64,000 nucleotides of DNA from Streptomyces sp. NRRL S-244 (GTDB lineage Bacteria > Actinomycetota > Actinomycetes > Streptomycetales > Streptomycetaceae): the NCBI RefSeq assembly GCF_000717915.1, contig NZ_JOCX01000007.1:161662-225661 (forward strand). Direction: 5' to 3'. A program made the translations under genes and the position numbers. Positions within the stretch are counted from its first letter, which is position 1. Each line of letters begins with the position of its first letter. The notes under the pieces are model-generated. The model had not been told where the DNA came from. It was given only the letters and a program-made list of their open reading frames with translations, and did no database searches. Shown in pieces: positions 1-9,908 of the stretch.

Positions 1-468
1 CAGCAGTGCGGGATCCGGCTCGGCGAGCCCGAGGGCCCAGAACCCGCCGTCCAGGGCCGGGCCGAACCGGGCGTCCGCACCGGCGAAGTCGAGGCCCTGG
101 GCGAGGAGCTCCGGGGTGACCTGCGGGGTGTCCATGCCGATCAGGAGCGCGGGACCCTCGTACAGGGCGAAGGCCGCGGCGAGCCGGACGTCGAGCCCGC
201 CCGCGCACTGCGGTACCACCTCGATGCCGTCGGGCAGCCAGTGCTTCGGCGTCCCGTCGAGGTAGAGGACGCGCCGCCGGGCCGGTGTGGCGAGGACGGC
301 GTCCAGGGTGTCCTGGAGCGCGGCCCGCGCCAGGGCGGCGGCCTGCTGCGGGGTGAAGTGCGGGGTCAGCCGCGTCTTGACCCGGCCGGGGACCGGGGCT
401 TTCGCCACGACGATCAGCGTGCCCTCGCCCCGGCCGTCGTCCGTGTGCTCGCTCCCGTACGTGCTCAT
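1..468 (-). CDS. DUF2064 / TIGR04282-family glycosyltransferase-like protein (partial)
   Basis: The 3' part lies beyond the left edge, so 155 codons are visible. The product begins MSTYGSEHTDDGRGEGTLIV and then has the family signature VVAKAPVPGRVKTRLTP, followed further on by GMDTPQVTPELL. Proteins of this family have a nucleotide-diphospho-sugar transferase (GT-A) fold, and the actual substrate is usually unknown. The ATG overlaps the stop of the upstream glycosyltransferase gene (ATGA), so the two are translationally coupled. I infer that they work in one cell-surface or polyisoprenyl-sugar pathway. Family membership is fairly secure; the reaction is not. Confidence 0.85.
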   Translation of the reverse strand, partial: MSTYGSEHTDDGRGEGTLIVVAKAPVPGRVKTRLTPHFTPQQAAALARAALQDTLDAVLATPARRRVLYLDGTPKHWLPDGIEVVPQCAGGLDVRLAAAFALYEGPALLIGMDTPQVTPELLAQGLDFAGADARFGPALDGGFWALGLAEPDPALL

Positions 469-1187
469 GCGCGGACCCCACCGGCCGGGACGGACCGGGC
501 ACCGGGCTTCTCGGCCAGCACCCGCCGCATGTCCCGCACCGCGTGCCAGGTGCCCCGCCAGGTCCCGGTGACCTTCGACTTTCCGGCGCGCGGCAGGTAC
601 GGGACGTCCGTCTCGGCCACCCGCCAGCCCGCGTCGGCCGCCCGTACGACCATCTGGAGCGGGTAGCCGCTGCGCCGGTCGGTCAGCTCCAGGTCCAGCA
701 GCGCCTCGCGGCGCGCGACGCGCATCGGTCCGAGGTCGTGCAGCCGCAGCCCCGTGCGGCGGCGCAGCATCCGCGCCAGCGCGAGGTTCCCGGCGCGGGC
801 GTGGGCCGGCCAGGCGCCGCGTCCCTGCGGGCGTCGCCGCCCGAGGAGCAGGTCGGCCTCGCCGGCCTCGACCCGGGCCGCCATGGGGGCGAGCAGCCCG
901 GGGTCCAGCGAGGCGTCGCAGTCGCAGAAGCAGACGAGGTCGGCGCGCGCGGCCAGCAGCCCGGCATGGCAGGCCGCGCCGAAGCCGCGCACGGGTGCGT
1001 GCACCACGGTCGCTCCCAGGCTGCGGGCGATGTCGGCCGAGCCGTCGGTGGAGCCGTTGTCGACGACGATGGCCCGCCAGCCGGCCGGCACCCGCGCCAG
1101 CACCCAGGGCAGCGCCTGCGCCTCGTCGAGGCACGGCAGTACGAGGTCCGCGCGGGGCGGCACACAAGCAGATTCAGTCACGTCCAC
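465..1187 (-). CDS. Family 2 glycosyltransferase
   Basis: The 240-residue protein has the GT-A hallmarks: an N-terminal nucleotide-binding segment (ADLVLPCLDEAQALPWVL), the motif VDNGSTDGS near residue 44, and the acidic metal site FCDCDASLDP near residue 90. It resembles dolichol- or polyprenyl-phosphate sugar synthases. No membrane segments are seen, so it probably acts at the inner face of the membrane. The start is a GTG; a second in-frame GTG six bases later is equally possible and no strong ribosome site decides between them. The stop overlaps the start of the DUF2064 gene. The gene is divergent from the response-regulator gene, with about 117 bp between them for promoters. Confidence 0.85.
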   Translation of the reverse strand: MDVTESACVPPRADLVLPCLDEAQALPWVLARVPAGWRAIVVDNGSTDGSADIARSLGATVVHAPVRGFGAACHAGLLAARADLVCFCDCDASLDPGLLAPMAARVEAGEADLLLGRRRPQGRGAWPAHARAGNLALARMLRRRTGLRLHDLGPMRVARREALLDLELTDRRSGYPLQMVVRAADAGWRVAETDVPYLPRAGKSKVTGTWRGTWHAVRDMRRVLAEKPGARSVPAGGVRA

Positions 1188-1304
1188 ACCGTAGGAAGCG
1201 GGCGCGGACGAAAGGGGCTTTCACTCCTTACGAAACGCGGACGCCGTGCCCGATCCGGGGAGGGTGCCGTACCGGCGGACCGGAGGGGATGTCAGGCTGT
1301 GGCC

Positions 1305-2148
<844 letters not shown>

Positions 2149-2162
<14 letters not shown>

Positions 2163-3270
2163 CCAGGACCTGCTGCTGATCGCCCTCTACGCGCTCCTCG
2201 GCGCGGGCGGCGCCGGAGCGCTCGGCGCCTTCGCCCTGCGGATACTGCGGCGGCGCAGCGTCGCCGTCTCCCTCGCCGTCGTGACCGCCGTCGCCGTGCT
2301 CGCGATGCTCGCCGGCACGCTGGCCGTGGCCTGGGCGATGTTCCTCTCCTCCCACGACCTGACCGTGGTGACGGTGGTCGCAGGGGTGGCCGCCGCCGTC
2401 TCGCTGGGCACGGCCCTGCTGCTGGGGCGGCAGGTCGTACGGCGCTGCCGTGAACTCGTCGACGCCGCACGCGTCTTCGGCGAGGAGGGCACCTTCACCA
2501 CGCCCGGCGTGCCCGCCCCCGCCGAACTCGCCGCGCTCAGCCGCGAACTGGCCCTCACCAGCGAACGTCTGACCGCGTCCCGGGAACGCGAGCGGGCCCT
2601 GGAAACCTCCCGCCGGGAGCTCGTCGCCTGGATCTCGCACGATCTGCGCACCCCGCTGGCCGGGCTGCGCGCCATGTCGGAGGCGCTGGAGGACGGCATG
2701 GCCGCCGACCCCGCCCGCTACCACCGGCAGATGCGCACCGAGGTCGACCGACTCAACTCCATGGTCGGCGACCTGTTCGAGCTCTCCCGCATCCACGCGG
2801 GCGCCCTCAGCCTCAGCCCCACCCGGCTGAACCTCTACGACCTCGTGGGCGACGCCCTGGCCGGCACCGACGCCCTCGCCCGCGAGCACGGCGTACGGCT
2901 GGTCGGCGACGGGATCGCATCGCTCCCGGTGGAGGTGGACGGCAAGGAAATGACCCGCGTCCTGTCGAACCTGCTGGTCAACGCCATCCGCCACACCCCG
3001 GCCGACGGCACGGTCGCGATCGCCGCGGAAGCCCGGGAGGGCGCGGTGGTGCTGTCCGTCACCGACGCCTGCGGCGGCATCCCCGAGGAGGACCTCACGC
3101 GTGTCTTCGACACCGGCTGGCGCGGGACCCAGGCCCGTACGCCACCGGGGGGCGCGGGCCTGGGCCTGGCGATCGTCCGCGGCATCGTCGAGGCGCACGA
3201 CGGGCACGCGCACGTCCGCAACGTCACCGGAGGCTGCCGCTTCGAACTGACCCTCCCGGCGCCCGCGTAG
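2149..3270 (+). CDS. Membrane sensor histidine kinase
   Basis: The 373-residue protein has three predicted membrane segments in the first 110 residues with almost no extracytoplasmic domain, so it probably senses a signal in or at the membrane. A linker leads to the dimerisation box WISHDLRTPLAGLRAM with the phospho-acceptor H164. The ATP-binding domain shows the N box (NLLVNAIRHTP), G1 box (DACGGIPEEDL), F box (VFDTGWR) and G2 box (GAGLGLAIVRGIVEAH). The gene starts inside the response-regulator gene in another frame, which is normal for coupled two-component pairs. It ends 9 bp before the convergent gene that follows. Confidence 0.93.
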
Positions 3271-3279
3271 CGATCAGGG

Positions 3280-4026
3280 CTACTGGCAGGTGACCTGCAC
3301 GTTTTCACTCCGCGCGGTCATGTTGAAATCCGGCACGTGCAGGGTGACGAACGCGCTTACCGTCTTCGTGTTCGCCATCACCGACCCCTCCACCACCTTG
3401 AAGAGGGAGACGCTCGTGGTGCCGGGGGTGAACTCGGCCGTGCCAGAGGAGATCGGATCGGCGCTGGACGCGTACGTCCAGAAATAGCGGACCTTCCCCT
3501 GCCCGGTGCCCGTGATCTTGCCGTCGAACTCCAGCTTGGGCGGCTTGGTGCAGTCGACGGTGCTCCCCGACTTGGTCAGCGTCAACACCTCGACCTTGGT
3601 GACCTGCACGTTCCCCGTGCCGCTGCCCGGCTTCTCCCCCCGGGGCGGGGTGACGCAGGAGACGTGCTTGCCCTGCTGCGACCCGCTCTCCCGGTAACTG
3701 ACGCCGTACGTGCCGTAGCGGACGCCCTGCCGGTCGAGCGAGCCCGCACCGTCCACCGTGGCCCGGAAGGACGACTTCCCCTCGACCCGCACCGACTGGT
3801 TCGGGGCGAATCCGCTGAGGTGGAGGTCGTAGCGCATGTTCCCGCCCGGACTGCCGCCACCGCTGCCCGGAGTCAGTTCGCAGGAGGGCGCCATGGGAGC
3901 GCGGGCGGCCTCCGCCCCCGCGGTCCGGCCCTGGGCGGCGAATGCGGGGGTGAGGGCGACCGAGGAGGCGAGGAGCGGGGCCGCGAGGAGCATGAGGCCC
4001 CGGTACCGGTGCGTCTGCCGATTCAT
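3280..4026 (-). CDS. Secreted protein of unknown function
   Basis: The 248-residue product has a clear Sec signal: MNRQTHRYRG, a hydrophobic stretch, and a likely cleavage after AFA in LTPAFAAQG. The mature part is rich in Gly, Ser, Thr and Val and looks like one or two beta-sandwich domains (VRVEGKSSFRATVDG; later FWTYASSADPIS). Four Cys residues are visible, consistent with two disulfides in an exported protein. The ATG at 4026 follows a GGAAGGG ribosome site; an in-frame ATG 45 bp upstream has no signal-peptide logic. I do not recognise a family. It lies alone between the convergent kinase gene and the epimerase gene, which is on the same strand. Confidence 0.8.
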   Translation of the reverse strand: MNRQTHRYRGLMLLAAPLLASSVALTPAFAAQGRTAGAEAARAPMAPSCELTPGSGGGSPGGNMRYDLHLSGFAPNQSVRVEGKSSFRATVDGAGSLDRQGVRYGTYGVSYRESGSQQGKHVSCVTPPRGEKPGSGTGNVQVTKVEVLTLTKSGSTVDCTKPPKLEFDGKITGTGQGKVRYFWTYASSADPISSGTAEFTPGTTSVSLFKVVEGSVMANTKTVSAFVTLHVPDFNMTARSENVQVTCQ

Positions 4027-4117
4027 CGTGCTGCCCTTCCTGAGAGGAAAAAGCCCCCGATGTCGGACCACCAGGATATCGGGCAGGGACGATGGCGCCC
4101 AGGCGGCCGAAAGCCGC

Positions 4118-5116
4118 CTAGGGGGCGTCCGCCCCGGCGGCCAGCTCCGCCATACCGGCGGCGAACGGCACCACCGGACGCCAGTCCAGGTCCCGGCGCA
4201 GGCGCGCCGAGTCGGCGGTGACGTGCCGGACGTCGCCCAGCCGGTACTCGCCGGTGACCACCGGGTCCGGGCCCCCGCACGCGGCGGCCAGCGCCTCGGC
4301 CATGTCGCCGACGGTCCGCGGATCGCCGCTGCCGACGTTGTACGCGGTGAACCCGTCCGGCGCGCCGGCCAGGGACTCCACCGCCACGGCGTTGGCCGCG
4401 GCCACGTCCCGTACGTGCACGAAGTCCCGCCGCTGGCCGCCGTCCTCGAACACGCGCGGGGCCTCGCCCCGCGCCAGCGCGGAGCGGAACAGGGCGGCGA
4501 CCCCCGCGTACGGGGTGTCGCGGGGCATCCCCGGCCCGTACACGTTGTGGTAGCGCAGCGAGATCGCGGAGCCGCCGGTGGACCGCGCCCAGGAGGCGGC
4601 GAGGTGCTCCTGGGCCAGCTTGGTCGTGGCGTAGACGTTCCGCGGGTCCATCGGGGCGTCCTCCCCGACCAGGCCCGGCGCGAGCTCGGCGCCGCAGTGC
4701 GGGCAGCGCGGCTCGAACCGGCCGGCCGCCAGATCGGCCTCGGCGCGCGGGCCGGGCCGCACCACGCCGTGCGCGGCGCACACGTACCGCCCCTCGCCGT
4801 AGACGACCATCGAGCCGGCGAGGAGCAGCCTGTGCACGCCCGCCTCGGCCATCCCGGCCAGCAGGACCGCCGTACCGAGGCCGTTGGCCGACACGTACGC
4901 CGGTGCGTCCCCGAAGTCCTTGCCCAGGCCGACCTTCGCCGCCTGGTGGCAGACCGCGTCGACCCCGGCCAGGGCGTCCCGCACCTGGCCGGGATCCCGT
5001 ACGTCCCTTCCGTCCTCCGCGAGATCGAACACCACCGGGTCGTGGCCGCGGCCGGCCAGCTCGGAGACGATGTGCGAGCCGATGAAGCCCGCTCCTCCAG
5101 TCACAAGTACGCGCAT
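4118..5116 (-). CDS. NAD-dependent epimerase/dehydratase with Cys-motif insert
   Basis: The 332-residue extended-SDR protein begins with the NAD-binding signature MRVLVTGGAGFIGSHIV. The catalytic Tyr and Lys are in YATTKLAQEHL. It most resembles UDP-sugar 4-epimerases and 4,6-dehydratases, which act on nucleotide sugars in the cytoplasm. Between the catalytic Ser region (LLAGSMVVYGEG) and the Tyr there is a long insert containing VCAAHG and RFEPRCPHCGAEL, a possible metal-binding knuckle that simple epimerases do not have. Two glycosyltransferase-type genes lie a few kilobases away, which fits sugar-nucleotide supply. The substrate is unknown. Confidence 0.9.
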   Translation of the reverse strand: MRVLVTGGAGFIGSHIVSELAGRGHDPVVFDLAEDGRDVRDPGQVRDALAGVDAVCHQAAKVGLGKDFGDAPAYVSANGLGTAVLLAGMAEAGVHRLLLAGSMVVYGEGRYVCAAHGVVRPGPRAEADLAAGRFEPRCPHCGAELAPGLVGEDAPMDPRNVYATTKLAQEHLAASWARSTGGSAISLRYHNVYGPGMPRDTPYAGVAALFRSALARGEAPRVFEDGGQRRDFVHVRDVAAANAVAVESLAGAPDGFTAYNVGSGDPRTVGDMAEALAAACGGPDPVVTGEYRLGDVRHVTADSARLRRDLDWRPVVPFAAGMAELAAGADAP

Positions 5117-5213
5117 GATCCGACGCTATGCCCCGGCCCACCCGCGGAGGCGCTCTCCCGGCCGCACGTCACGGATCCGTAAGACGTCCCGGGATCCATG
5201 ACAGGGTGGCGGG

Positions 5214-5792
5214 ATGACGACCCACCGCGAGCGTTCCGCCGATCCCCGCCCCGCCCCTGCCGGCCCCGCACCGTGGCCGGACGCGACCGGGGTCCACGGA
5301 GATCTCCTCGCGGCGAAGTCACGTGTCTACGACCCGTGCGGATTCACCTGCTCGCAGCCGGTTCCCGAGGCCGAGGGCGCCGCGTACGCCGCGCACGAAT
5401 TCACCCTGGACACACGCGCCGTCCGCTTCCGCGCGGCCAAGACGACGCCCACCAAGGTCGGGCAGTTCGTCACCGTGTGGAAGCGGTCTCCGGGGGGCGG
5501 GCCCATCCGGCCCTTCGACACCGCGGATCGCGTGGACCTCTTCGTCATCAGCTGCCATGACGACGAAGGCTTCGGCCAGTTCGTCTTCCCGGTGGACGAG
5601 CTCCGCCGGCACGGCGTCGTATCGGTGGACGGTTCCGGCGGGAAGCGGGGCTTCCGCGTCTACCCGCCGTGGGTGGCCACCGCCAACCGCCAGGCCGACG
5701 GCGCGCAGGCGTGGCAGGTGGAGCACTTCCTCCACCTGCCTCAGGACGGCGCCGTCGACCTGGCCCGCGCCGAGGAGCTGTACCGCCCGTAA
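5214..5792 (+). CDS. MepB-family protein
   Basis: The 192-residue protein matches the MepB family, named after a staphylococcal gene next to a multidrug efflux pump. Visible conserved blocks are KTTPTKVGQFVTVWKR, PIRPFDTADRVDLF, GQFVFPVDELRRHGV and GKRGFRVYPPW. The family is cytoplasmic and its biochemical function is unknown. The length is typical. The gene stands alone; it is divergent from the epimerase and its stop lies 9 bp from the convergent channel gene. The family call is strong but it should not be read as evidence of drug resistance. Confidence 0.88.
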   Translation: MTTHRERSADPRPAPAGPAPWPDATGVHGDLLAAKSRVYDPCGFTCSQPVPEAEGAAYAAHEFTLDTRAVRFRAAKTTPTKVGQFVTVWKRSPGGGPIRPFDTADRVDLFVISCHDDEGFGQFVFPVDELRRHGVVSVDGSGGKRGFRVYPPWVATANRQADGAQAWQVEHFLHLPQDGAVDLARAEELYRP

Positions 5793-5801
5793 GGGGTCGG
5801 C

Positions 5802-6914
5802 TCAGCCGGTGGTGGCGGGCGAACGGGGCGGGGCCTCGCGCTGGTGCGGGACCGGCGGGACCGGCGGGAGCGCCGACGCCTGGAGCCCGTCCTGGTGGAT
5901 CTGGACCGTCCGCGTGGGCGCGGGGATCGAGATGCCCTCCGCCCGGAACCGCTCGTGCAGGCGCTTGATGAACTCGTGCTTGATCCGGTACTGGTCGCTG
6001 AACTCACCGACGCCCAGGATCACCGTGAAGTTGATCCTGGAATCGGCGAAGGTGTGGAACCGGACCTTGCCCTCGTGGTCGGGGACCGCGCCGTTGATGT
6101 CGGCCATCACGCTGTCGACCACGTCGAGCGTCACCCGCTCCACGTGCTCCAGATCGCTCTCGTAGCCCACGCCCACCTGGACCAGGATCGACAACTGCTG
6201 TTCCGGCTGGGTGAAGTTGGTCATGTTCGTCCGCGCGAGACGCCCGTTGGGGATGATCACCAGGTTGTTCGACAGGTTGCGGACCACGGTGTTGCGCCAG
6301 TTGATGTCGACGACGTACCCCTCCTCCCCACTGCTGAGGCGGATGTAGTCACCGGGCTGCACGGTCTTCGAGGCGAGGATGTGGACGCCCGCGAAGAGGT
6401 TGGCGAGGGTGTCCTGCAAGGCCAGGGCCACCGCCAGACCGCCCACGCCGAGGGCGGTGACCAGCGGCGCGATGGACACGCCCACGGTTTCGAGCGCGAC
6501 GAGCACACCCATCACGAGGACCACGATCCGCGTGATGTTGACGAAGATGGACGCCGATCCGGCGACGCCGGTCCGGGCCCCCGCCACCGACTGGACGAGA
6601 CCCGCGATGACCCGGGCCGCGCTGAGCGTGGCGATGAGGATGAGCACGGCGGTCAGGGACTGGTTCACGAACCCCAGGACCCGCGCGGTGAGCGGCAGGG
6701 TCGAGGCGGCCACCGCGGCGCCGGCGATGACGGCCGCCCAGGGGGCGAGGGTGCGCAGCGCGTCGACGATGATGTCGTCGCCGGTCCACCGGGTCCGCTC
6801 GGCGTGCCGGCCCAGCCAGCGCATCAGGGCGCGCAGCAGCAGCCCGGCCAGGCCGCCCGCGGCCAGCGCGATCCCGGCCACCAGCCAGTCGTGCAGGAGG
6901 AGTTCCCGGTTCAA
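5802..6914 (-). CDS. MscS-type mechanosensitive ion channel
   Basis: The 370-residue protein has about four hydrophobic segments, then the pore-lining helix region VTALGVGGLAVALALQDTL and the MscS beta-domain (SKTVQPGDYIRLSSGEEGYV, VVIIPNGRLA-like strand LVIIPNGRLA). Such channels open under membrane tension and release solutes on hypo-osmotic shock. The C-terminal tail after VQIHQDG is Pro-rich and probably disordered. The start ATG gives a first membrane segment within ten residues. It is convergent with the MepB gene, with only 9 bp between stops. The 190 bp upstream (6915-7104) hold no gene that I can support. Confidence 0.92.
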   Translation of the reverse strand: MNRELLLHDWLVAGIALAAGGLAGLLLRALMRWLGRHAERTRWTGDDIIVDALRTLAPWAAVIAGAAVAASTLPLTARVLGFVNQSLTAVLILIATLSAARVIAGLVQSVAGARTGVAGSASIFVNITRIVVLVMGVLVALETVGVSIAPLVTALGVGGLAVALALQDTLANLFAGVHILASKTVQPGDYIRLSSGEEGYVVDINWRNTVVRNLSNNLVIIPNGRLARTNMTNFTQPEQQLSILVQVGVGYESDLEHVERVTLDVVDSVMADINGAVPDHEGKVRFHTFADSRINFTVILGVGEFSDQYRIKHEFIKRLHERFRAEGISIPAPTRTVQIHQDGLQASALPPVPPVPHQREAPPRSPATTG

Positions 6915-7104
6915 CGGAGGCCCTCCGCTCGGCGCCGGACCGGGGGAGCGGCGACGGGCCCGGCGGGCCGTCGTATGAGGTGTGTCGTCACCTTGTCACC
7001 TGTCAGTTTCTCGTGCGTGGAGCCGCGTTCGGGCGCGTGTACGCATTCCGGAACGGGCTGCCATCCTGCCCCATGGCCCGAGGCCCCCCGCAGGTGGGCC
7101 GGTG

Positions 7105-9891
7105 TCAGGTGGCCGGGACCGTGGCCGTCGGGGTGTTCCAGCCTGTGATCCGGATCCTGGGCGCGGACCCGCGCAGGTCGGCGGTGCGGTAGGTCGCCGT
7201 CAGGGTGGCCGACTCGCCGGGCCACAGGCTGATCTGGTTGTCCGACCACTGCACGGGCAGGACGGGGGCGTCCTTGCCGTCGACCAGGTGGAGGTCGGTG
7301 AGCAGGGCCGGGGTGTTCCCGGTGCCGGTGTTCCGTACGGTGACGACCGTCGTGGAGGTCGACGGTGCGTCGGCGGCCACGCTCGTCGTCGCCGTGGCGG
7401 AGACGGCCGCCTGGGCCATCGACCGCAGCCCGGTGAGATCGGCGTAGGCCGTGGTCGGGGTGTGCCACCAGTCGCTCTCGTCGTAGTCGAGGACGTCCCG
7501 GCGCGTGGAGAGCCAGTACACGTTGCGGCTCACCTCGCGCCCGGCGGCGTCGGTCAGGACCAGCCGCGCGAGATGGGTCGTCGACAGCCCGTCCACCGTC
7601 GCCGGCAGGGTCAGCGCGATGGCCTTCGCCCCGTCCCCGCCGACGGCGAGGCCCGTCACCGTCCGGTCGTACTTCCGCGTCCCGTCGGTGTTGAAGAGGG
7701 AGACCCGCGCGGTCAGCCCCGACACCGCCGCCGTACGGCGGTTGACGACGGCCACCGTCCGGTCGTCGTACGAGTACTGGATGTGCAGCGGCTCGTTCGC
7801 CTTCTTCGCGCCGAAGTAGGCGCCGTTCTGGTCGAGGTAGCGGTCCACGAGCTGCCAGTGCAGCGAGGTCCAGCCGCTGTTGAACATCCAGTAGATCACC
7901 CCCGTCGACGGCTTCGAGGCGTCGGTGGCGTTGCGCGCGTACGCCTCGTACTGCGCGCGGACGTTCTCGTACTGGGCGAGCTGAGCCTTGGCGACGTAGT
8001 CCTCCAGGCTGCGCGGGGCGCCGTACCGGGCGCTCAGCGCATCGTCGTACAGCTTGAGCGTCGCGTACGTGCGCGAGGGCGAGCGGTGGTACTGCGGCGC
8101 GGCCGGGTCCTTCCAGAGCGAGGTCAGCTCGGCCGGGGACATCATGCGGCGCAGGGTGTCCAGGGTCGGGATGTCGGGGCCCGCGCTGGTCTCGGAGTTG
8201 AAGCCGGTGGCCCCGCCCTCCCGCTTGTCGTACCAGTAGCCCGGCGGCACCCAGTCGTACGGTCCCGGCATCCGCATCCCCGAAGCGCCGGTGAGCGGCG
8301 CCGACTTGGCGGTTGCGGCGGGGATCACCGGGGTGGGCCAGTCGGCGGCCCTCAGCGCGTCGACGTAGCCCCGCTCGATCTCCGCGTCCGGGGCGAAATC
8401 GCTGCCGATGAGGAAGGAGATGACGCTGGGGTGATCGCGCAGGCGGGCGGCCTCGGCGGCCATGGAGGCCTCGGCGACGGGGTGGTCGGCCTCCGACCAG
8501 CTCTCTCCGGCCTCGGTGCCGTTGACCTCGCCCTCCCATTTGGTGCAGCACTGCCAGCCGGGCAGGGTGAGGATCCCGTACCGGTCGGCGAGGTCGAAGA
8601 ACTCGTCCTGTTCGAGGTGCCCTTCCAGGCGCAGGGTGTTGAGGCCCAGGTCCCGTGCGTACGCCAGCCTGTCCTCCGCGTAGGCGGGGTCCCAGCGCAG
8701 CAGCTCGTCGGGGGACCAGCCCGCGCCCCGGATCAGCAGCGGCCGGCCGTTGACGGAGTACTGGCGGGCGCCGTCCTTGTTGAGCGGCGCCTGCACGCTG
8801 CGGATGCCGAAGCCGTGGCGGACCCGGTCGGAGACGCCTGCGCCGGCGTCGGCGTCCGATCCCGGGACCGGGACCGTGACCGCCAGATCGAGCTCGTACA
8901 GCTCCTGCGCGCCCATTCCGGCCGGCCACCACACCCGCGGCCGGTCGAGGTGCAGCTGCGGGGTGTCGGCCGGGGTGAAGGCCACCGTCTTCGTCTCGTG
9001 GGCGCGCAGCGGCACGTCCCGCCGGAAGGCGATCCCCGACCCGATGGTGCCGGAGACCGCGGCGGTGACGTCCTCGGCCGACTCGTTGCGGACCTTCGCC
9101 TTCACGGTCAGGTCCGCGGAGTCCAGGGACGGCAGAGCCAGGCTGGTCAGCACGTGCGCGTCGCGCAGGGCGACGGGGCCGCCGCGCCGTACGAGCACGT
9201 CGCGGACGATGCCCATGTTCTCGTCCGGGGGCGGCTGCAGCCAGTCGAGCCAGCCCATGGTGAGGTTCTTGCGCGGATTGTTCGGCTGGATCCGGAAGGC
9301 CACCGCGTTGGCGCCGGCCCGCACCAGTGCGGTGACGTCGAGCTCGTGGTGCGTGTACGCGCCGACGACCGCGGAGGCCGTGGCGACCTGCTTCCCGTTG
9401 ACGAACACGTCCGCCGCGGAGACGACCCCGCTGAAGTCCAGGTACGTGCGCGCGGAGGTGTCGGCCACGGTGAACTCGGCGCGGAACCACCACGGCACGG
9501 TGAAATCGGCGGCCGGGATGCGCTGCTGGGCGGTGGAGTAGAAGGGGTCGGGATGCGTGCCGTCCGCGACCAGGGCGGCCAGCACGGTCGACCGGGGCCC
9601 CGCCGGGTGCCAGCCGGTCGTCCGGTACCCCGGGGCGGAGACGAGGGCCGCCGCGTCGGAGACCTCGGCCGTCGAGCGGATGGCGTACCCGGACAAGGGC
9701 GTGGTGCTCCCCGGGTCCGCGGGGACGGCGGTCACCGCCCGTACGTGCGGCGCCCGGGGGGAGGGAGCCGCGGCCGGCGCGCCCGCCACGAGCGCGCCCA
9801 AGAGGCCGAGCACGGCCAGGACCGAGGTTTCCCATCGAACGGCGCGGACGACACGGACAGCGCGGACAGCACGGACAGGAGTGGGGAACAC
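7105..9891 (-). CDS. csxA: Secreted GH2 exo-beta-D-glucosaminidase
   Basis: The 928-residue protein resembles actinomycete exo-beta-D-glucosaminidase (CsxA), which removes GlcN from the non-reducing end of chitosan outside the cell. After the signal peptide come a jelly-roll sugar-binding domain (WWFRAEF, NNPRKNLTMGWLDW), Ig-like domains, the TIM barrel and two more beta domains. The general acid is D498 in LIGSDFAPD, where ordinary GH2 enzymes have Asn-Glu, and the nucleophile is E567 in FNSETSAGP; this Asp is the mark of the glucosaminidase branch. The GTG at 9891 follows CGGAGA at 5-nt spacing. The reading frame stays open upstream to about 10953 but that part lies over the methyltransferase gene. 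The signal peptide N-region is a run of Val-Arg-Ala from a 9-bp repeat. Confidence 0.9.
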   Translation of the reverse strand: MFPTPVRAVRAVRVVRAVRWETSVLAVLGLLGALVAGAPAAAPSPRAPHVRAVTAVPADPGSTTPLSGYAIRSTAEVSDAAALVSAPGYRTTGWHPAGPRSTVLAALVADGTHPDPFYSTAQQRIPAADFTVPWWFRAEFTVADTSARTYLDFSGVVSAADVFVNGKQVATASAVVGAYTHHELDVTALVRAGANAVAFRIQPNNPRKNLTMGWLDWLQPPPDENMGIVRDVLVRRGGPVALRDAHVLTSLALPSLDSADLTVKAKVRNESAEDVTAAVSGTIGSGIAFRRDVPLRAHETKTVAFTPADTPQLHLDRPRVWWPAGMGAQELYELDLAVTVPVPGSDADAGAGVSDRVRHGFGIRSVQAPLNKDGARQYSVNGRPLLIRGAGWSPDELLRWDPAYAEDRLAYARDLGLNTLRLEGHLEQDEFFDLADRYGILTLPGWQCCTKWEGEVNGTEAGESWSEADHPVAEASMAAEAARLRDHPSVISFLIGSDFAPDAEIERGYVDALRAADWPTPVIPAATAKSAPLTGASGMRMPGPYDWVPPGYWYDKREGGATGFNSETSAGPDIPTLDTLRRMMSPAELTSLWKDPAAPQYHRSPSRTYATLKLYDDALSARYGAPRSLEDYVAKAQLAQYENVRAQYEAYARNATDASKPSTGVIYWMFNSGWTSLHWQLVDRYLDQNGAYFGAKKANEPLHIQYSYDDRTVAVVNRRTAAVSGLTARVSLFNTDGTRKYDRTVTGLAVGGDGAKAIALTLPATVDGLSTTHLARLVLTDAAGREVSRNVYWLSTRRDVLDYDESDWWHTPTTAYADLTGLRSMAQAAVSATATTSVAADAPSTSTTVVTVRNTGTGNTPALLTDLHLVDGKDAPVLPVQWSDNQISLWPGESATLTATYRTADLRGSAPRIRITGWNTPTATVPAT

Positions 9892-9908
9892 GATGGTCTC
9901 CGAGAAGC

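Noticed and set aside
543..1304. N-terminal extension of the response regulator over the glycosyltransferase gene
   Set aside because: The extension overlaps the opposite-strand glycosyltransferase and shows no domain. Response regulators of this class start near 1305.
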